DNA of 9,330 bases from an uncultured Prevotella sp. (GTDB taxonomy: Bacteria; Bacteroidota; Bacteroidia; Bacteroidales; Bacteroidaceae), in NCBI GenBank assembly GCA_945637645.1, contig CALZDK010000071.1, positions 1 through 9,330 on the forward strand. Direction: 5' to 3'. Made by a program: the position numbers and the translations under genes. This document shows, one piece after another, positions 1 through 8,809 of this stretch (its first letter is position 1; the number at the start of each line of letters is the position of its first letter). The notes beneath the pieces were generated by a model. It saw only the letters and a program-made list of their open reading frames with translations. It had not been told where the DNA came from and ran no database searches.

Positions 1-43
1 GATTACTGAACTGCGCAGTGTGTATGACTTGAAGGTAATCACA

Positions 44-99
44 ACTTATCACTCTTCATTCATCATTCATCATTCTTCATTCTTCATTCTTCATTTATT
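44..99. repeat. Heptamer tandem repeat at the 3' end of oadB
   Basis: Seven-base units run in register from about 44 to 99. The core units are ATTCATC (58-64, 65-71) and ATTCTTC (72-78, 79-85, 86-92), flanked by degenerate copies ACTTATC (44-50), ACTCTTC (51-57) and ATTTATT (93-99). The last unit overlaps the oadB stop codon at 98-100. Similar short heptamer tracts are common between genes in Prevotella and other Bacteroidales; no function is established that I can name. The bases to the left (1-43) hold nothing I can assign. Confidence 0.85.
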
Positions 100-1255
100 A
101 TGACAGGAATCCGAGGAGGGCACCGGCAGCTACTGCCGAGCCGATAACGCCGGCAACGTTTGGACCCATGGCGTGCATGAGCAGGAAGTTGTGGCGGTCG
201 TATTCCAATCCAAGGTTGTTACTGATTCGGGCACTCATTGGTACGGCGGATACACCGGCATTACCGATGAGCGGATTAATCTTCTTGTCCTTAGGCAAGA
301 ACAGGTTCATAAGCTTCACGAAGCAAACACCACTGGCTGTGGCTACCATGAAGGCACATGCACCAACAACAAAGATGAACAAGGTGTTCAGCGTGAGGAA
401 CTCGCTTGCCTGTGTTGAGCAACCTACGGTAAGACCGAGGAGCATCACCACGATGTCGTTAAGAGCCGAACCTGCAGTCTTTGCCAAACGTGTAGTCTTG
501 CCCGACTCCTTCAGAAGGTTTCCGAAGAAGAGCATACCGAGCAGAGGCAGACCTGAAGGCACGATGAACGTGGTCAGAAGCAATCCGATGATAGGGAAGA
601 GAATGCGCTCAGTCTGGCTTACCTGACGGCTTGGCTTCATCTTGATCACGCGCTCCTTCTTTGTGGTGAGCAGACGCATCAATGGCGGCTGAATCAGCGG
701 CACGAGAGCCATGTAAGAGTAGGCACACACGGCTATGGCACCCATCAGGTTAGGACAAAGTTTCGACGAGAGGAAGATAGCCGTTGGACCGTCGGCACCA
801 CCGATGATGGCGATACCAGCAGCCTGGTTAGGCTCAAATCCGAGAGCCAGTGCCACCATATAGGCACCGAAGATACCGAACTGTGCCGATGCACCGATGA
901 GCACGAGCTTAGGGTTGGCAATGAGTGCCGAGAAGTCTGTCATGGCACCGATGCCAAGGAAGACGAGTGGGGGATACCATCCTTGCCGCACACCCTGATA
1001 GAAGATGTTTAGCACGGAGTTGTCTTCATACAGACCAATTTCGAGTCCTGCGTCGGCACGGAAAGGAATGTTTCCGAGGATGATGCCCAATCCGATAGGT
1101 ATGAGCAGCAGAGGCTCGAAGTCTTTCTTGATTGCGAGGTAGATGAGAATGGCACCCACCACAATCATTATGAGGTTTCCTGCCGTGGCATTGGCAAAGC
1201 CAGTGTAGGTAAGAAACTCGCTGAAATTCTCTGCTATAAATTCTGTAAATCCCAT
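98..1255 (-). CDS. oadB: Na+-translocating decarboxylase, beta subunit (OadB/MmdB family)
   Basis: This 385-residue polytopic inner-membrane protein is the pump subunit of biotin-dependent sodium-translocating decarboxylases. It takes CO2 from carboxybiotin on the carrier protein and couples its release to Na+ export. The family hallmarks are present: the re-entrant segment GGADGPTAIF (152-161), with D155 in the position of the Na+-site aspartate (D203 in Klebsiella OadB), then YSYMALVPLIQPP (179-191), and near the C terminus GNAGVSAVPMSAR (331-343) and HAMGPNVAGVIGSAVAAG (361-378). Length is slightly below that of the Klebsiella protein, mainly at the N terminus, which is common in Bacteroidetes. 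The ATG at 1253-1255 lies 12 bp after the carrier-protein stop, so the two are co-transcribed. It is the last gene of the minus-strand operon in this window. Sequence alone does not separate methylmalonyl-CoA from oxaloacetate as substrate; the divergent mutAB genes favour methylmalonyl-CoA. Confidence 0.95.
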   Translation of the reverse strand: MGFTEFIAENFSEFLTYTGFANATAGNLIMIVVGAILIYLAIKKDFEPLLLIPIGLGIILGNIPFRADAGLEIGLYEDNSVLNIFYQGVRQGWYPPLVFLGIGAMTDFSALIANPKLVLIGASAQFGIFGAYMVALALGFEPNQAAGIAIIGGADGPTAIFLSSKLCPNLMGAIAVCAYSYMALVPLIQPPLMRLLTTKKERVIKMKPSRQVSQTERILFPIIGLLLTTFIVPSGLPLLGMLFFGNLLKESGKTTRLAKTAGSALNDIVVMLLGLTVGCSTQASEFLTLNTLFIFVVGACAFMVATASGVCFVKLMNLFLPKDKKINPLIGNAGVSAVPMSARISNNLGLEYDRHNFLLMHAMGPNVAGVIGSAVAAGALLGFLS

Positions 1256-1267
1256 ATTAAGTAGCCT

Positions 1268-1717
1268 TTATCCAATGGTGAGCAATGTGGCGCCTTCCAT
1301 TACAGAGTCGCCCTGGTTGACTAATATCGATGTGACGGTGCCGCTGTTCTCTGCCTCGATGTTGTTCTGCATCTTCATGGCTTCGAGAACAAGGACAGTG
1401 TCTCCAACGTTGACTTTGTCACCAACCTTGACGTTGATGGACGATATTGTTCCTGGCAGCGGAGCCTTCACTGCTGCGCCAGCTCCTGCCGGTGCTGCCG
1501 GTGCTGCCGGTCTTGCAGCCGGTGCCGGAGCTGGTGCGGCGGCAGCCACTGGAGCCACAACCTTTGGACGTGTTATTGCCTTTGCAGGATTGATTGGCTG
1601 CTTCAGCTCAACCTCGAAAGGAATGCCGTTTACCGACACCTTGGCGATGTTGCCTTCCATCTCCTCGATTTCTACTTCGTAGTCAACACCTTGTACTTTA
1701 TATTCAAACTTGTTCAT
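1268..1717 (-). CDS. Biotin carboxyl carrier protein of the decarboxylase
   Basis: This 149-residue protein carries the biotin that shuttles CO2 between the carboxyltransferase and the membrane beta subunit. It has three parts: a charged N-terminal region (1-40) of the kind seen in Bacteroidetes carrier subunits, a flexible Ala/Pro/Gly linker (about 52-82), and a biotinyl/lipoyl-attachment domain (83-149). The domain contains the canonical site EAMKMQ, so K115 (codon 1373-1375) is the predicted biotinylated lysine; the preceding VKVGD and later VNQGDSV segments are the usual hammerhead turns. It is equivalent to MmdC of Veillonella. It follows the OadG gene by 55 bp and precedes oadB by 12 bp. 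Part of the linker is encoded by a 9-base repeat (GGTGCTGCC on the plus strand, near 1490-1510). No strong Shine-Dalgarno sequence precedes the ATG, as usual in Bacteroidetes. Confidence 0.95.
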   Translation of the reverse strand: MNKFEYKVQGVDYEVEIEEMEGNIAKVSVNGIPFEVELKQPINPAKAITRPKVVAPVAAAAPAPAPAARPAAPAAPAGAGAAVKAPLPGTISSINVKVGDKVNVGDTVLVLEAMKMQNNIEAENSGTVTSILVNQGDSVMEGATLLTIG

Positions 1718-1772
1718 ATTGTCTTAAATACTTTAATGCTTTTATTTTTTTGATACTTTATTTTCCATAGGA

Positions 1773-2738
1773 TTACTCGTGGAACTGTGTCATCTGTGGA
1801 AGTTCCTGGTTCCACTCGGTATTTTTCGGTTTAATGGTTATGATACCGCTCTCCACGTCGTGGACATTGTCCTGATACTCCTTAAGAGCCATGGCGATGA
1901 CAGCGATATAAACCTCCTTGTCAATACCTTTCGACTTCAGACCGTCCTGTAGTATGACGTTGGTCTTGTGACCTATCTCCACTGTCTTCTCAACAGTCTT
2001 CACTCCAGCCTTAACAGGCTGAATCTTAGCAACTGTTGAGCGATGCTTCATGAAGATTCCGAAGAGGGTGAAGAACACGAAGAGGAGAGCCAGACAGAAG
2101 AACACGATGCCCATTGCGAGAACCGTGATGCCGAAGCCGTGTGGGTCCTCACGCTTCAGTTTTGCAGTCTTGGTCTCAACGATGTCGGTGAGGTTAGAGA
2201 TGCCTGGTGTCACCTGTTCCGTCTGCTTCACCACCCAAGTCTGCGAACCGTCCTTCTGACGTGCATAGGAGGTGTTCTCTGCCAGTACAGGCACCGTAAT
2301 AGAGTCGATAAGCTGTGTTGCGTTACCGCTGTAGATACCCACCCATGTCGGTTTTGTCGGGTCGATATTCACTGAGAGATGCAGCGAGCCCTTTGCAGGC
2401 TGGCTGTTGCAATAGAGTAGAAGGTGCTGGTGACCTCCCATCGAAGTGCGTGGTTCGCCATTAGGTATGGCACTCATGCGCTTCATGCGCTCTGGCACGC
2501 TCATCTTAGGATCGAGCACGGAGCGGTCTGTGGTTACGAACATGCCACGGATGTTGTATGTCGTGAACGACACATTGGCAATCTCTATCCACGCCTCACG
2601 CTGACCGTATTCATCTTGCAGATTGGCAGTGTTGCTTGTCATCACTTCGTTAATCTTGATGCTTTTCTCCACTTGGGCCTGCATCAACGAAGTTCCGGCG
2701 AGCAACAATGTGCCTAACAGAAATCCGAATTTGTTCAT
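1773..2738 (-). CDS. oadG: OadG-family decarboxylase gamma subunit with N-terminal lamin-tail domain
   Basis: This 321-residue protein is built unlike the small (about 80-residue) classical OadG. Residues 1-22 form a signal peptide-like segment (hydrophobic core, then SLMQAQ). Residues about 26-180 resemble a lamin-tail domain (LTD): INEVMTSN, then REAWIEIAN and a Gly/hydrophobic strand. A single strong transmembrane helix follows (about 202-229), preceded by DPHG as in OadG anchors, then a basic stretch (KHR) and a cytoplasmic tail. The tail includes EVYIAVIAMALKEYQ (275-289) and ends with an NTEW motif like the C termini of Bacteroidetes gamma subunits. In known pumps, gamma anchors and assembles the alpha and beta subunits; here the LTD would face the periplasm. 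It lies between the transporter (45 bp) and the carrier protein (55 bp). The OadG assignment rests on the helix, the tail and the context; the LTD call is from motif resemblance only. Confidence 0.82.
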   Translation of the reverse strand: MNKFGFLLGTLLLAGTSLMQAQVEKSIKINEVMTSNTANLQDEYGQREAWIEIANVSFTTYNIRGMFVTTDRSVLDPKMSVPERMKRMSAIPNGEPRTSMGGHQHLLLYCNSQPAKGSLHLSVNIDPTKPTWVGIYSGNATQLIDSITVPVLAENTSYARQKDGSQTWVVKQTEQVTPGISNLTDIVETKTAKLKREDPHGFGITVLAMGIVFFCLALLFVFFTLFGIFMKHRSTVAKIQPVKAGVKTVEKTVEIGHKTNVILQDGLKSKGIDKEVYIAVIAMALKEYQDNVHDVESGIITIKPKNTEWNQELPQMTQFHE

Positions 2739-2783
2739 TTGTGTACGTTTATTATTATTTTTAATTATTTAGTATTTCCATTC

Positions 2784-4469
2784 TCATGCTCCGCAGCAGA
2801 GCAGTATTATCACCTGGGCAGTGAAGATGCGGAGGAACATGCTCAGCGGATAGACCGTAGAGTAGCCTATGGCAGGAGCCTCGGTAGAGCACGACTGGTT
2901 GGCGTATGCCAGTGCTGGTGGGTCGGTATATGTACCGGCAAGCATACCCATGATGGTGAAGTAGTTGAACTTGTATTTCAGGCGTGCTATCGTACCTATT
3001 ATTAATATAGGTATAACAGTGATGAGGAAACCGGTATAAACATATTTCAGTCCGTCGCCCTGTATCACTGTCTCCCAGAATCCCGCACCCGCCTTTATTC
3101 CTACGCTGGCGAGGAAGAGCACCAGTCCTATCTCACGCAACATCATGTTGGCGCTCGTGGTGGTATAAGTCACGAGATGCACCTTGTAGCCATAGCGGCC
3201 GATAAGTATGGCGATGATTAGCGGTCCGCCTGCTATACCGAGTTTCATTGGCACAGGCATTCCAGGTATTGCTATAGGCAGCGATCCGAATATGATACCC
3301 ATTACGATACCAAGGAATATGGTGGCGATGTTTGGTGCCTCAAGGCGCTTGATGGAGTTGCCCAGCACGTCGGCAACACGGTTTACAAGATCCTCGGGAC
3401 CTACCACCATCACACGGTCGCCCACCTGAAGTGGAAGACGTGGTGTGGCGAAGAGTTCCATTCCCTGACGTGTCACGCGTGTCACATTCACTCCGTATGC
3501 GCTTGAGAAGTGCATCTGTCCGAGGGTTTTTCCGTTTATCGACGACTTTGTGACGAGTATTCTCTTCGATACGAGTGGCTGGTCTGTCTTCTCCCATTCC
3601 ACCTGTATCTCCGGACCTATGAAGGCAATGATTGCCTCTGCGTCAGCCTGTGCGCAAACGATGAATAGCTGGTCGCCAAGTTCGAGCACCGTGTCGCGGT
3701 TAGGAATTGTGACGTGTCCGTCGTGCAGCACGCGCGAGCACACGAAGTCGCGGTTGAGGAAGTCGTGAATCTGCATTATGGTGCGACCTGCCAGGTATGA
3801 ATTGTTCACCTGGATGTGCATCTGGTGCGGTTTTACGTGAGTGTCCTCTGCGTTAGCCGCCTTCAGCTCCGCCTCTTCCTTTTCAAGGCTGACGCGGCAG
3901 ATGAAGCGTATTGCTATCGTTGCTCCGATGATGCCCACGACACCGAGCGGATAGGCACAGGCATATCCCGACGCTATCTGCGGCAGGTTGTCGGTGAACA
4001 CGCTGTTGAGCGCCTCGTTGGCGGCACCAAGTCCAGGCGTGTTTGTCACGGCACCGTAGAGAGTACCCACCATCATCGGCAGATTGTGCGGATTGGTGGT
4101 GTCGAAGAACAGATAGTAGCATACGAACATCACTGCGATGTTGAGCAGCACTGTCGAGGTGGCAAGTGCGTTAAGCGTGACACCACCTTTTCTGAAACTC
4201 TCGAAAAAGCCGGGTCCCACCTGCAGACCAATCATGAAGACGAACAGGATGAGACCGAAGTCTTGAATGAATGTGATAATGTTTACAGGAGCTGTCAAAC
4301 CGAAGTGACCGGCAAGGATTCCTGCGAAGAGGACGAACGTAACGCCCAGAGCGATGCCTCCAAACTTTATCTTGCCCAATAGCACACCCACTGCTATGAC
4401 CAGCGCGTAGAGTATGGCTATGTGAGCAACAGACTCTGTTGAGGTGAATAGATTAATTAGCCATTCCAT
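2784..4469 (-). CDS. AspT/YidE-family transporter with two RCK_C domains (putative dicarboxylate exporter)
   Basis: This 561-residue membrane protein has the layout of the aspartate:alanine exchanger family (TC 2.A.81): a first membrane half (about 1-190), two consecutive RCK_C/TrkA_C regulatory domains (about 214-290 and 297-372), then a second membrane half (about 377-561). The halves are related by duplication: DFGLILFVFMIGLQVG (70-85) matches EIGLVLFLASVGIKAG (446-461), and TNTPGLGAA (142-150) matches TYTDPPALA (513-521). Known members include AspT of Tetragenococcus (aspartate/alanine exchange) and SucE of Corynebacterium glutamicum (succinate export). The substrate here is not shown by sequence; with decarboxylase and mutase genes alongside, succinate or another C4 dicarboxylate is a reasonable inference. 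The frame is open back to an ATG at 4547, but I prefer the ATG at 4467-4469. The upstream one lies beyond the probable promoter, its extra 26 residues are AT-rich and unlike the family, and MEWL followed directly by the first helix is typical. Confidence 0.88.
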   Translation of the reverse strand: MEWLINLFTSTESVAHIAILYALVIAVGVLLGKIKFGGIALGVTFVLFAGILAGHFGLTAPVNIITFIQDFGLILFVFMIGLQVGPGFFESFRKGGVTLNALATSTVLLNIAVMFVCYYLFFDTTNPHNLPMMVGTLYGAVTNTPGLGAANEALNSVFTDNLPQIASGYACAYPLGVVGIIGATIAIRFICRVSLEKEEAELKAANAEDTHVKPHQMHIQVNNSYLAGRTIMQIHDFLNRDFVCSRVLHDGHVTIPNRDTVLELGDQLFIVCAQADAEAIIAFIGPEIQVEWEKTDQPLVSKRILVTKSSINGKTLGQMHFSSAYGVNVTRVTRQGMELFATPRLPLQVGDRVMVVGPEDLVNRVADVLGNSIKRLEAPNIATIFLGIVMGIIFGSLPIAIPGMPVPMKLGIAGGPLIIAILIGRYGYKVHLVTYTTTSANMMLREIGLVLFLASVGIKAGAGFWETVIQGDGLKYVYTGFLITVIPILIIGTIARLKYKFNYFTIMGMLAGTYTDPPALAYANQSCSTEAPAIGYSTVYPLSMFLRIFTAQVIILLCCGA

Positions 4470-4501
4470 AATATAAAAATGTGATACTTTGTTTGCGGCT
4501 G

Positions 4502-4509
4502 CAAAATTA
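4502..4509 (-). promoter_or_regulatory. Probable -7 promoter element of the transporter-decarboxylase operon
   Basis: Read on the minus strand, this is TAATTTTG, a full match to the Bacteroidetes sigma-ABfr -7 consensus TAnnTTTG. It would start transcription near 4496 and give a leader of about 28 nt before the preferred ATG at 4469. The -33 element is poor: a TTTG (plus-strand CAAA at 4524-4527) sits only 14 nt upstream instead of about 20. No further TAnnTTTG is seen in the 45- and 55-bp gaps inside the operon, so all four genes probably depend on this region. Confidence 0.5.
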
Positions 4510-4634
4510 GCCAAAATATTACTCAAATTATAATTTTTGTGCAACAATTTTTAAAAGAAGCCGCAACTTTTTGAATATTTCACAATTTTACGCATTTTTC
4601 TTTCGGTTTTTATATAAATACAAAAATTATTCGC

Positions 4635-4642
4635 TATCTTTG
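4635..4642 (+). promoter_or_regulatory. -7 promoter element of mutAB
   Basis: The sequence TATCTTTG, followed by CAC, is a perfect TAnnTTTG Bacteroidetes -7 box in a typical context. Transcription would start near 4647-4650, giving a leader of about 80 nt. The -33 side is only T-rich (TTTT at 4607-4610, about 24 nt upstream). It is divergent from the minus-strand promoter about 125 bp away, so one control region of about 260 bp serves both operons. Confidence 0.7.
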
Positions 4643-4657
4643 CACTCGATTTTTAAA

Positions 4658-4677
4658 GGTTGTTCGTAAGGACAACT
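4658..4677 (+). promoter_or_regulatory. 5' leader hairpin with GUAA tetraloop upstream of mutA
   Basis: GTTGTTC (4659-4665) pairs with GGACAAC (4670-4676) through seven pairs, one of them U-G, plus an outer G-U at 4658/4677. The loop is GTAA, a GNRA tetraloop, the kind that stabilises RNA hairpins. It begins about 10 nt after the predicted transcription start. No T-tract follows, so it is not an intrinsic terminator; a 5' mRNA-stabilising or regulatory element fits better. The pairing is direct from sequence; the role is inferred. Confidence 0.5.
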
Positions 4678-4683
4678 GTATCT

Positions 4684-4716
4684 ATGAGCAAATGTATAAA
4701 CTTATATAATAATTAA
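4684..4716 (+). other. Ten-codon mini-ORF in the mutA leader
   Basis: An ATG at 4684 opens a reading frame of ten codons (MSKCINLYNN), closed by TAA at 4714-4716, 12 nt before the mutA ATG and in the same frame as mutA. It starts 6 nt after the leader hairpin. It could be a translated leader peptide, or an accident of AT-rich sequence; nothing in the sequence shows translation, and there is no run of one amino acid suggesting attenuation. Confidence 0.25.
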
Positions 4717-4728
4717 AAACGACCGAAT

Positions 4729-6585
4729 ATGTCAAACATTAAGGAAAAACTCTTCACCGAGTTTACCGCGCCTACGGCCCAGGAGTGGCTCGACAAAATT
4801 CAGGTTGACCTGAAAGGCGCCGACTTCAACAAGAAGCTTGTATGGAGGACTAACGAAGGTTTCAACATGCAGCCTTTCTATCGCAGGGAAGACGTGCTGA
4901 AACTGAAGACTCCGGATGCTCTGCCAGGCGAGTTTCCTTTCGTCCGCGGCAACAAGAAAGACAACAACGAGTGGTATGTCCGTCAGGACATCAAGGTGAC
5001 CGATGCAAAGGAAGCCAATGCCAAGGCCCTCGACGTGCTCAAAAAGGGCGTTGACTCTCTCGGATTCAAGTTCGGCGGCGACAGCGTGTCTGCCGAATTT
5101 GTCGAGACGCTGCTCGAAGGCATCGAGTGCGAGAGTGTGGAGCTTAACTTCAGCACCTGTCAGCGCAGGTCGCTCGAACTTGCCAAAATCCTCGTCGCCT
5201 ATTTCGAGAAAAAGGGCTACGACAAGGAGAAGATTGTCGGTTCTATCGACTGGGACCCAATGCACCGCATCGTGATGCGTGGAAAGGACGTCACCGCTGT
5301 CTTGGCTGTTGCACCTGAGATTGTGGAGACCCTGAAGGACTTCCCCAAATTCCGCTGCGTAGCCGTCAATGCCGGCGCGCTGAACAATGCCGGTGCCTAC
5401 ATCGTGCAGGAACTGGGTTACGCTCTGGCTTGGGGTAACGAGTATCTCAACCAGCTCGTGGAGGCTGGCGTGGAGCCGACCCTTGCCGCACGCAAGATAA
5501 AGTTCAATCTCGGCATTTCAGAGAACTACTTCATGGAGATTGCCAAGTTCCGCGCTGCCCGTATGCTTTGGGCAGAAATAGTTAAGCAGTATGAGCCAAA
5601 GTGCGACTGCGCATGCAAGATGTGCGTCAACGCAACCACCACCTCTTATAATATGACTGTCTTTGACAGCTATGTAAACCTCCTGCGTACACAGACGGAG
5701 ACTATGAGTGCAGCCCTCGCCGGCGTACACTCCATCGTGGTCAATCCGTTCGACGCAGCCTACGAGACACCTACCGACTTCTCCGAGCGCATCGCCCGCA
5801 ACCAGCAGCTTCTGCTTAAGGAGGAGAGCCACTTCGACAAGGTCGTTGACCCTTCGGCAGGTTCTTACTTCATCGAGGAGCTCACCACATCACTTGCCGA
5901 CGTGGCATGGAAACTCTTCCTCAAGATAGAGGAAGAAGGCGGTTTCCTCGCTGCCATCAAGGCTGGAACCGTACAGGACGACATCAACGCCACCAACGAG
6001 AAGCGCCACAAGGATGCCGCCCAGCGCAAGGAGTTCATCCTCGGTACAAACCAGTTCCCCAACTTCACCGAGCTCAGCGAGGGCAAGCAGCCTCTCACCT
6101 GCGGTTGCTGCTGCGGTTCAGACGCAGAGCCAACATTCAAGGCAATAAAGAGCACACGCCTTGCCGCCGACTTCGAGAATCTCCGCCTCACCGTAGAGAA
6201 GAGCGGAAAGACACCGGTGGCATTCATGCTCACCATCGGCAACCTCGCATGGCGTCAGGCTCGTGCGCAGTTCAGCTCTAACTTCCTCGCCTGTGCAGGC
6301 TATAAGGTGATTGACAACCTTGGCTTCGACACTGTGGAGCAGGGCGTTGACGCGGCTTTGAAGGCTGGTGCCGACATTGTTGTCCTCTGTTCGAGCGACG
6401 ACGAGTACGCTACCTATGCTGTTCCTGCATTCCAGTATCTGGACAACCGCGCAATGTTCATCGTTGCCGGAGCTCCTGCTTGCATGGAAGACCTCAAGGC
6501 AGCTGGTATCGAGAATTTCGTTCACGTTAAGTGTAACGTACTTGAGACTCTTAAAGAATACAACGAGAAGTTGGGAATCAAATAA
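4729..6585 (+). CDS. mutA: Methylmalonyl-CoA mutase, small (beta) subunit
   Basis: This 618-residue protein is the non-catalytic partner of MutB in the heterodimeric B12-dependent mutase that interconverts succinyl-CoA and (R)-methylmalonyl-CoA. The N-terminal region contains DLKGADFNKKLVWRTNEG (27-44), the TIM-barrel domain runs to about 440 with NNAGAYIVQELGYALAWG (219-236), ENYFMEIAKFRAARMLWA (265-282) and DPSAGSYFIEELT (374-386), and a degenerate cobalamin-like domain fills about 490-618. The B12 motif DxHxxG is absent: the equivalent segment reads IGNLAWRQARAQF (503-515), as expected for a subunit that does not bind cobalamin. Length is close to the Propionibacterium MutA. Two cysteine clusters stand out: C292, C294, C296 and C299 in a barrel loop, and C458, C460, C461 and C462 in the interdomain linker. 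The ATG at 4729 lacks a clear Shine-Dalgarno sequence. It is followed after 11 bp by mutB. Confidence 0.96.
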   Translation: MSNIKEKLFTEFTAPTAQEWLDKIQVDLKGADFNKKLVWRTNEGFNMQPFYRREDVLKLKTPDALPGEFPFVRGNKKDNNEWYVRQDIKVTDAKEANAKALDVLKKGVDSLGFKFGGDSVSAEFVETLLEGIECESVELNFSTCQRRSLELAKILVAYFEKKGYDKEKIVGSIDWDPMHRIVMRGKDVTAVLAVAPEIVETLKDFPKFRCVAVNAGALNNAGAYIVQELGYALAWGNEYLNQLVEAGVEPTLAARKIKFNLGISENYFMEIAKFRAARMLWAEIVKQYEPKCDCACKMCVNATTTSYNMTVFDSYVNLLRTQTETMSAALAGVHSIVVNPFDAAYETPTDFSERIARNQQLLLKEESHFDKVVDPSAGSYFIEELTTSLADVAWKLFLKIEEEGGFLAAIKAGTVQDDINATNEKRHKDAAQRKEFILGTNQFPNFTELSEGKQPLTCGCCCGSDAEPTFKAIKSTRLAADFENLRLTVEKSGKTPVAFMLTIGNLAWRQARAQFSSNFLACAGYKVIDNLGFDTVEQGVDAALKAGADIVVLCSSDDEYATYAVPAFQYLDNRAMFIVAGAPACMEDLKAAGIENFVHVKCNVLETLKEYNEKLGIK

Positions 6586-6596
6586 TCCGAAAAGTC

Positions 6597-8741
<2,145 letters not shown>

Positions 8742-8756
8742 TTCCGTTTTCATAGT

Positions 8757-8800
8757 GGAGAGGTGAGGGGCTGAAGGTTTCTCGCCTCTCTCCTTTTTTT
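8757..8800 (+). terminator. Intrinsic terminator after mutB
   Basis: GAGAGGTGAG (8758-8767) pairs with CTCGCCTCTC (8781-8790) over ten pairs with one U-G wobble, around a 13-nt loop, and a run of seven Ts follows at 8794-8800. An outer G-U pair at 8757/8791 is possible. This is a standard rho-independent terminator for the mutAB transcript. It is oriented for the plus strand only. Its T-tract ends only 9 nt before the next start codon. Confidence 0.85.
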
Positions 8801-8809
8801 CTTCTCCCC

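Noticed and set aside
1..40. Inverted repeat GATTAC (1-6) / GTAATC (35-40) and the palindrome ACTGCGCAGT (10-19) downstream of oadB, as a possible terminator
   Set aside because: The stems are short, the outer loop is 28 nt, there is no T-tract on either strand, and the window edge cuts the context. Chance or coding sequence of a left neighbour is as likely.
2..103. Open plus-strand frame through the heptamer tract, as the end of a convergent gene
   Set aside because: Only about 33 codons are visible, most of them repeat-encoded, with no recognisable domain. It is kept only as a point to check by extending the sequence.
1700..2738. Shared MNKF start of the carrier protein and the OadG protein, as a sign of duplication
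   Set aside because: Similarity stops after four residues and the proteins have unrelated folds; AT-rich start regions make this a likely coincidence.
4470..4547. Longer N terminus of the transporter from the ATG at 4547
   Set aside because: It would require transcription to start beyond the likely -7 element, adds 26 residues of AT-rich translation, and puts an extra segment before the first helix that the family lacks.
4561..4728. Cobalamin riboswitch upstream of the B12-dependent mutase genes
   Set aside because: The predicted leader is about 80 nt, against about 200 nt for the class, and no B12 box-like sequence is seen. The enzyme uses B12, but that does not require B12 control.
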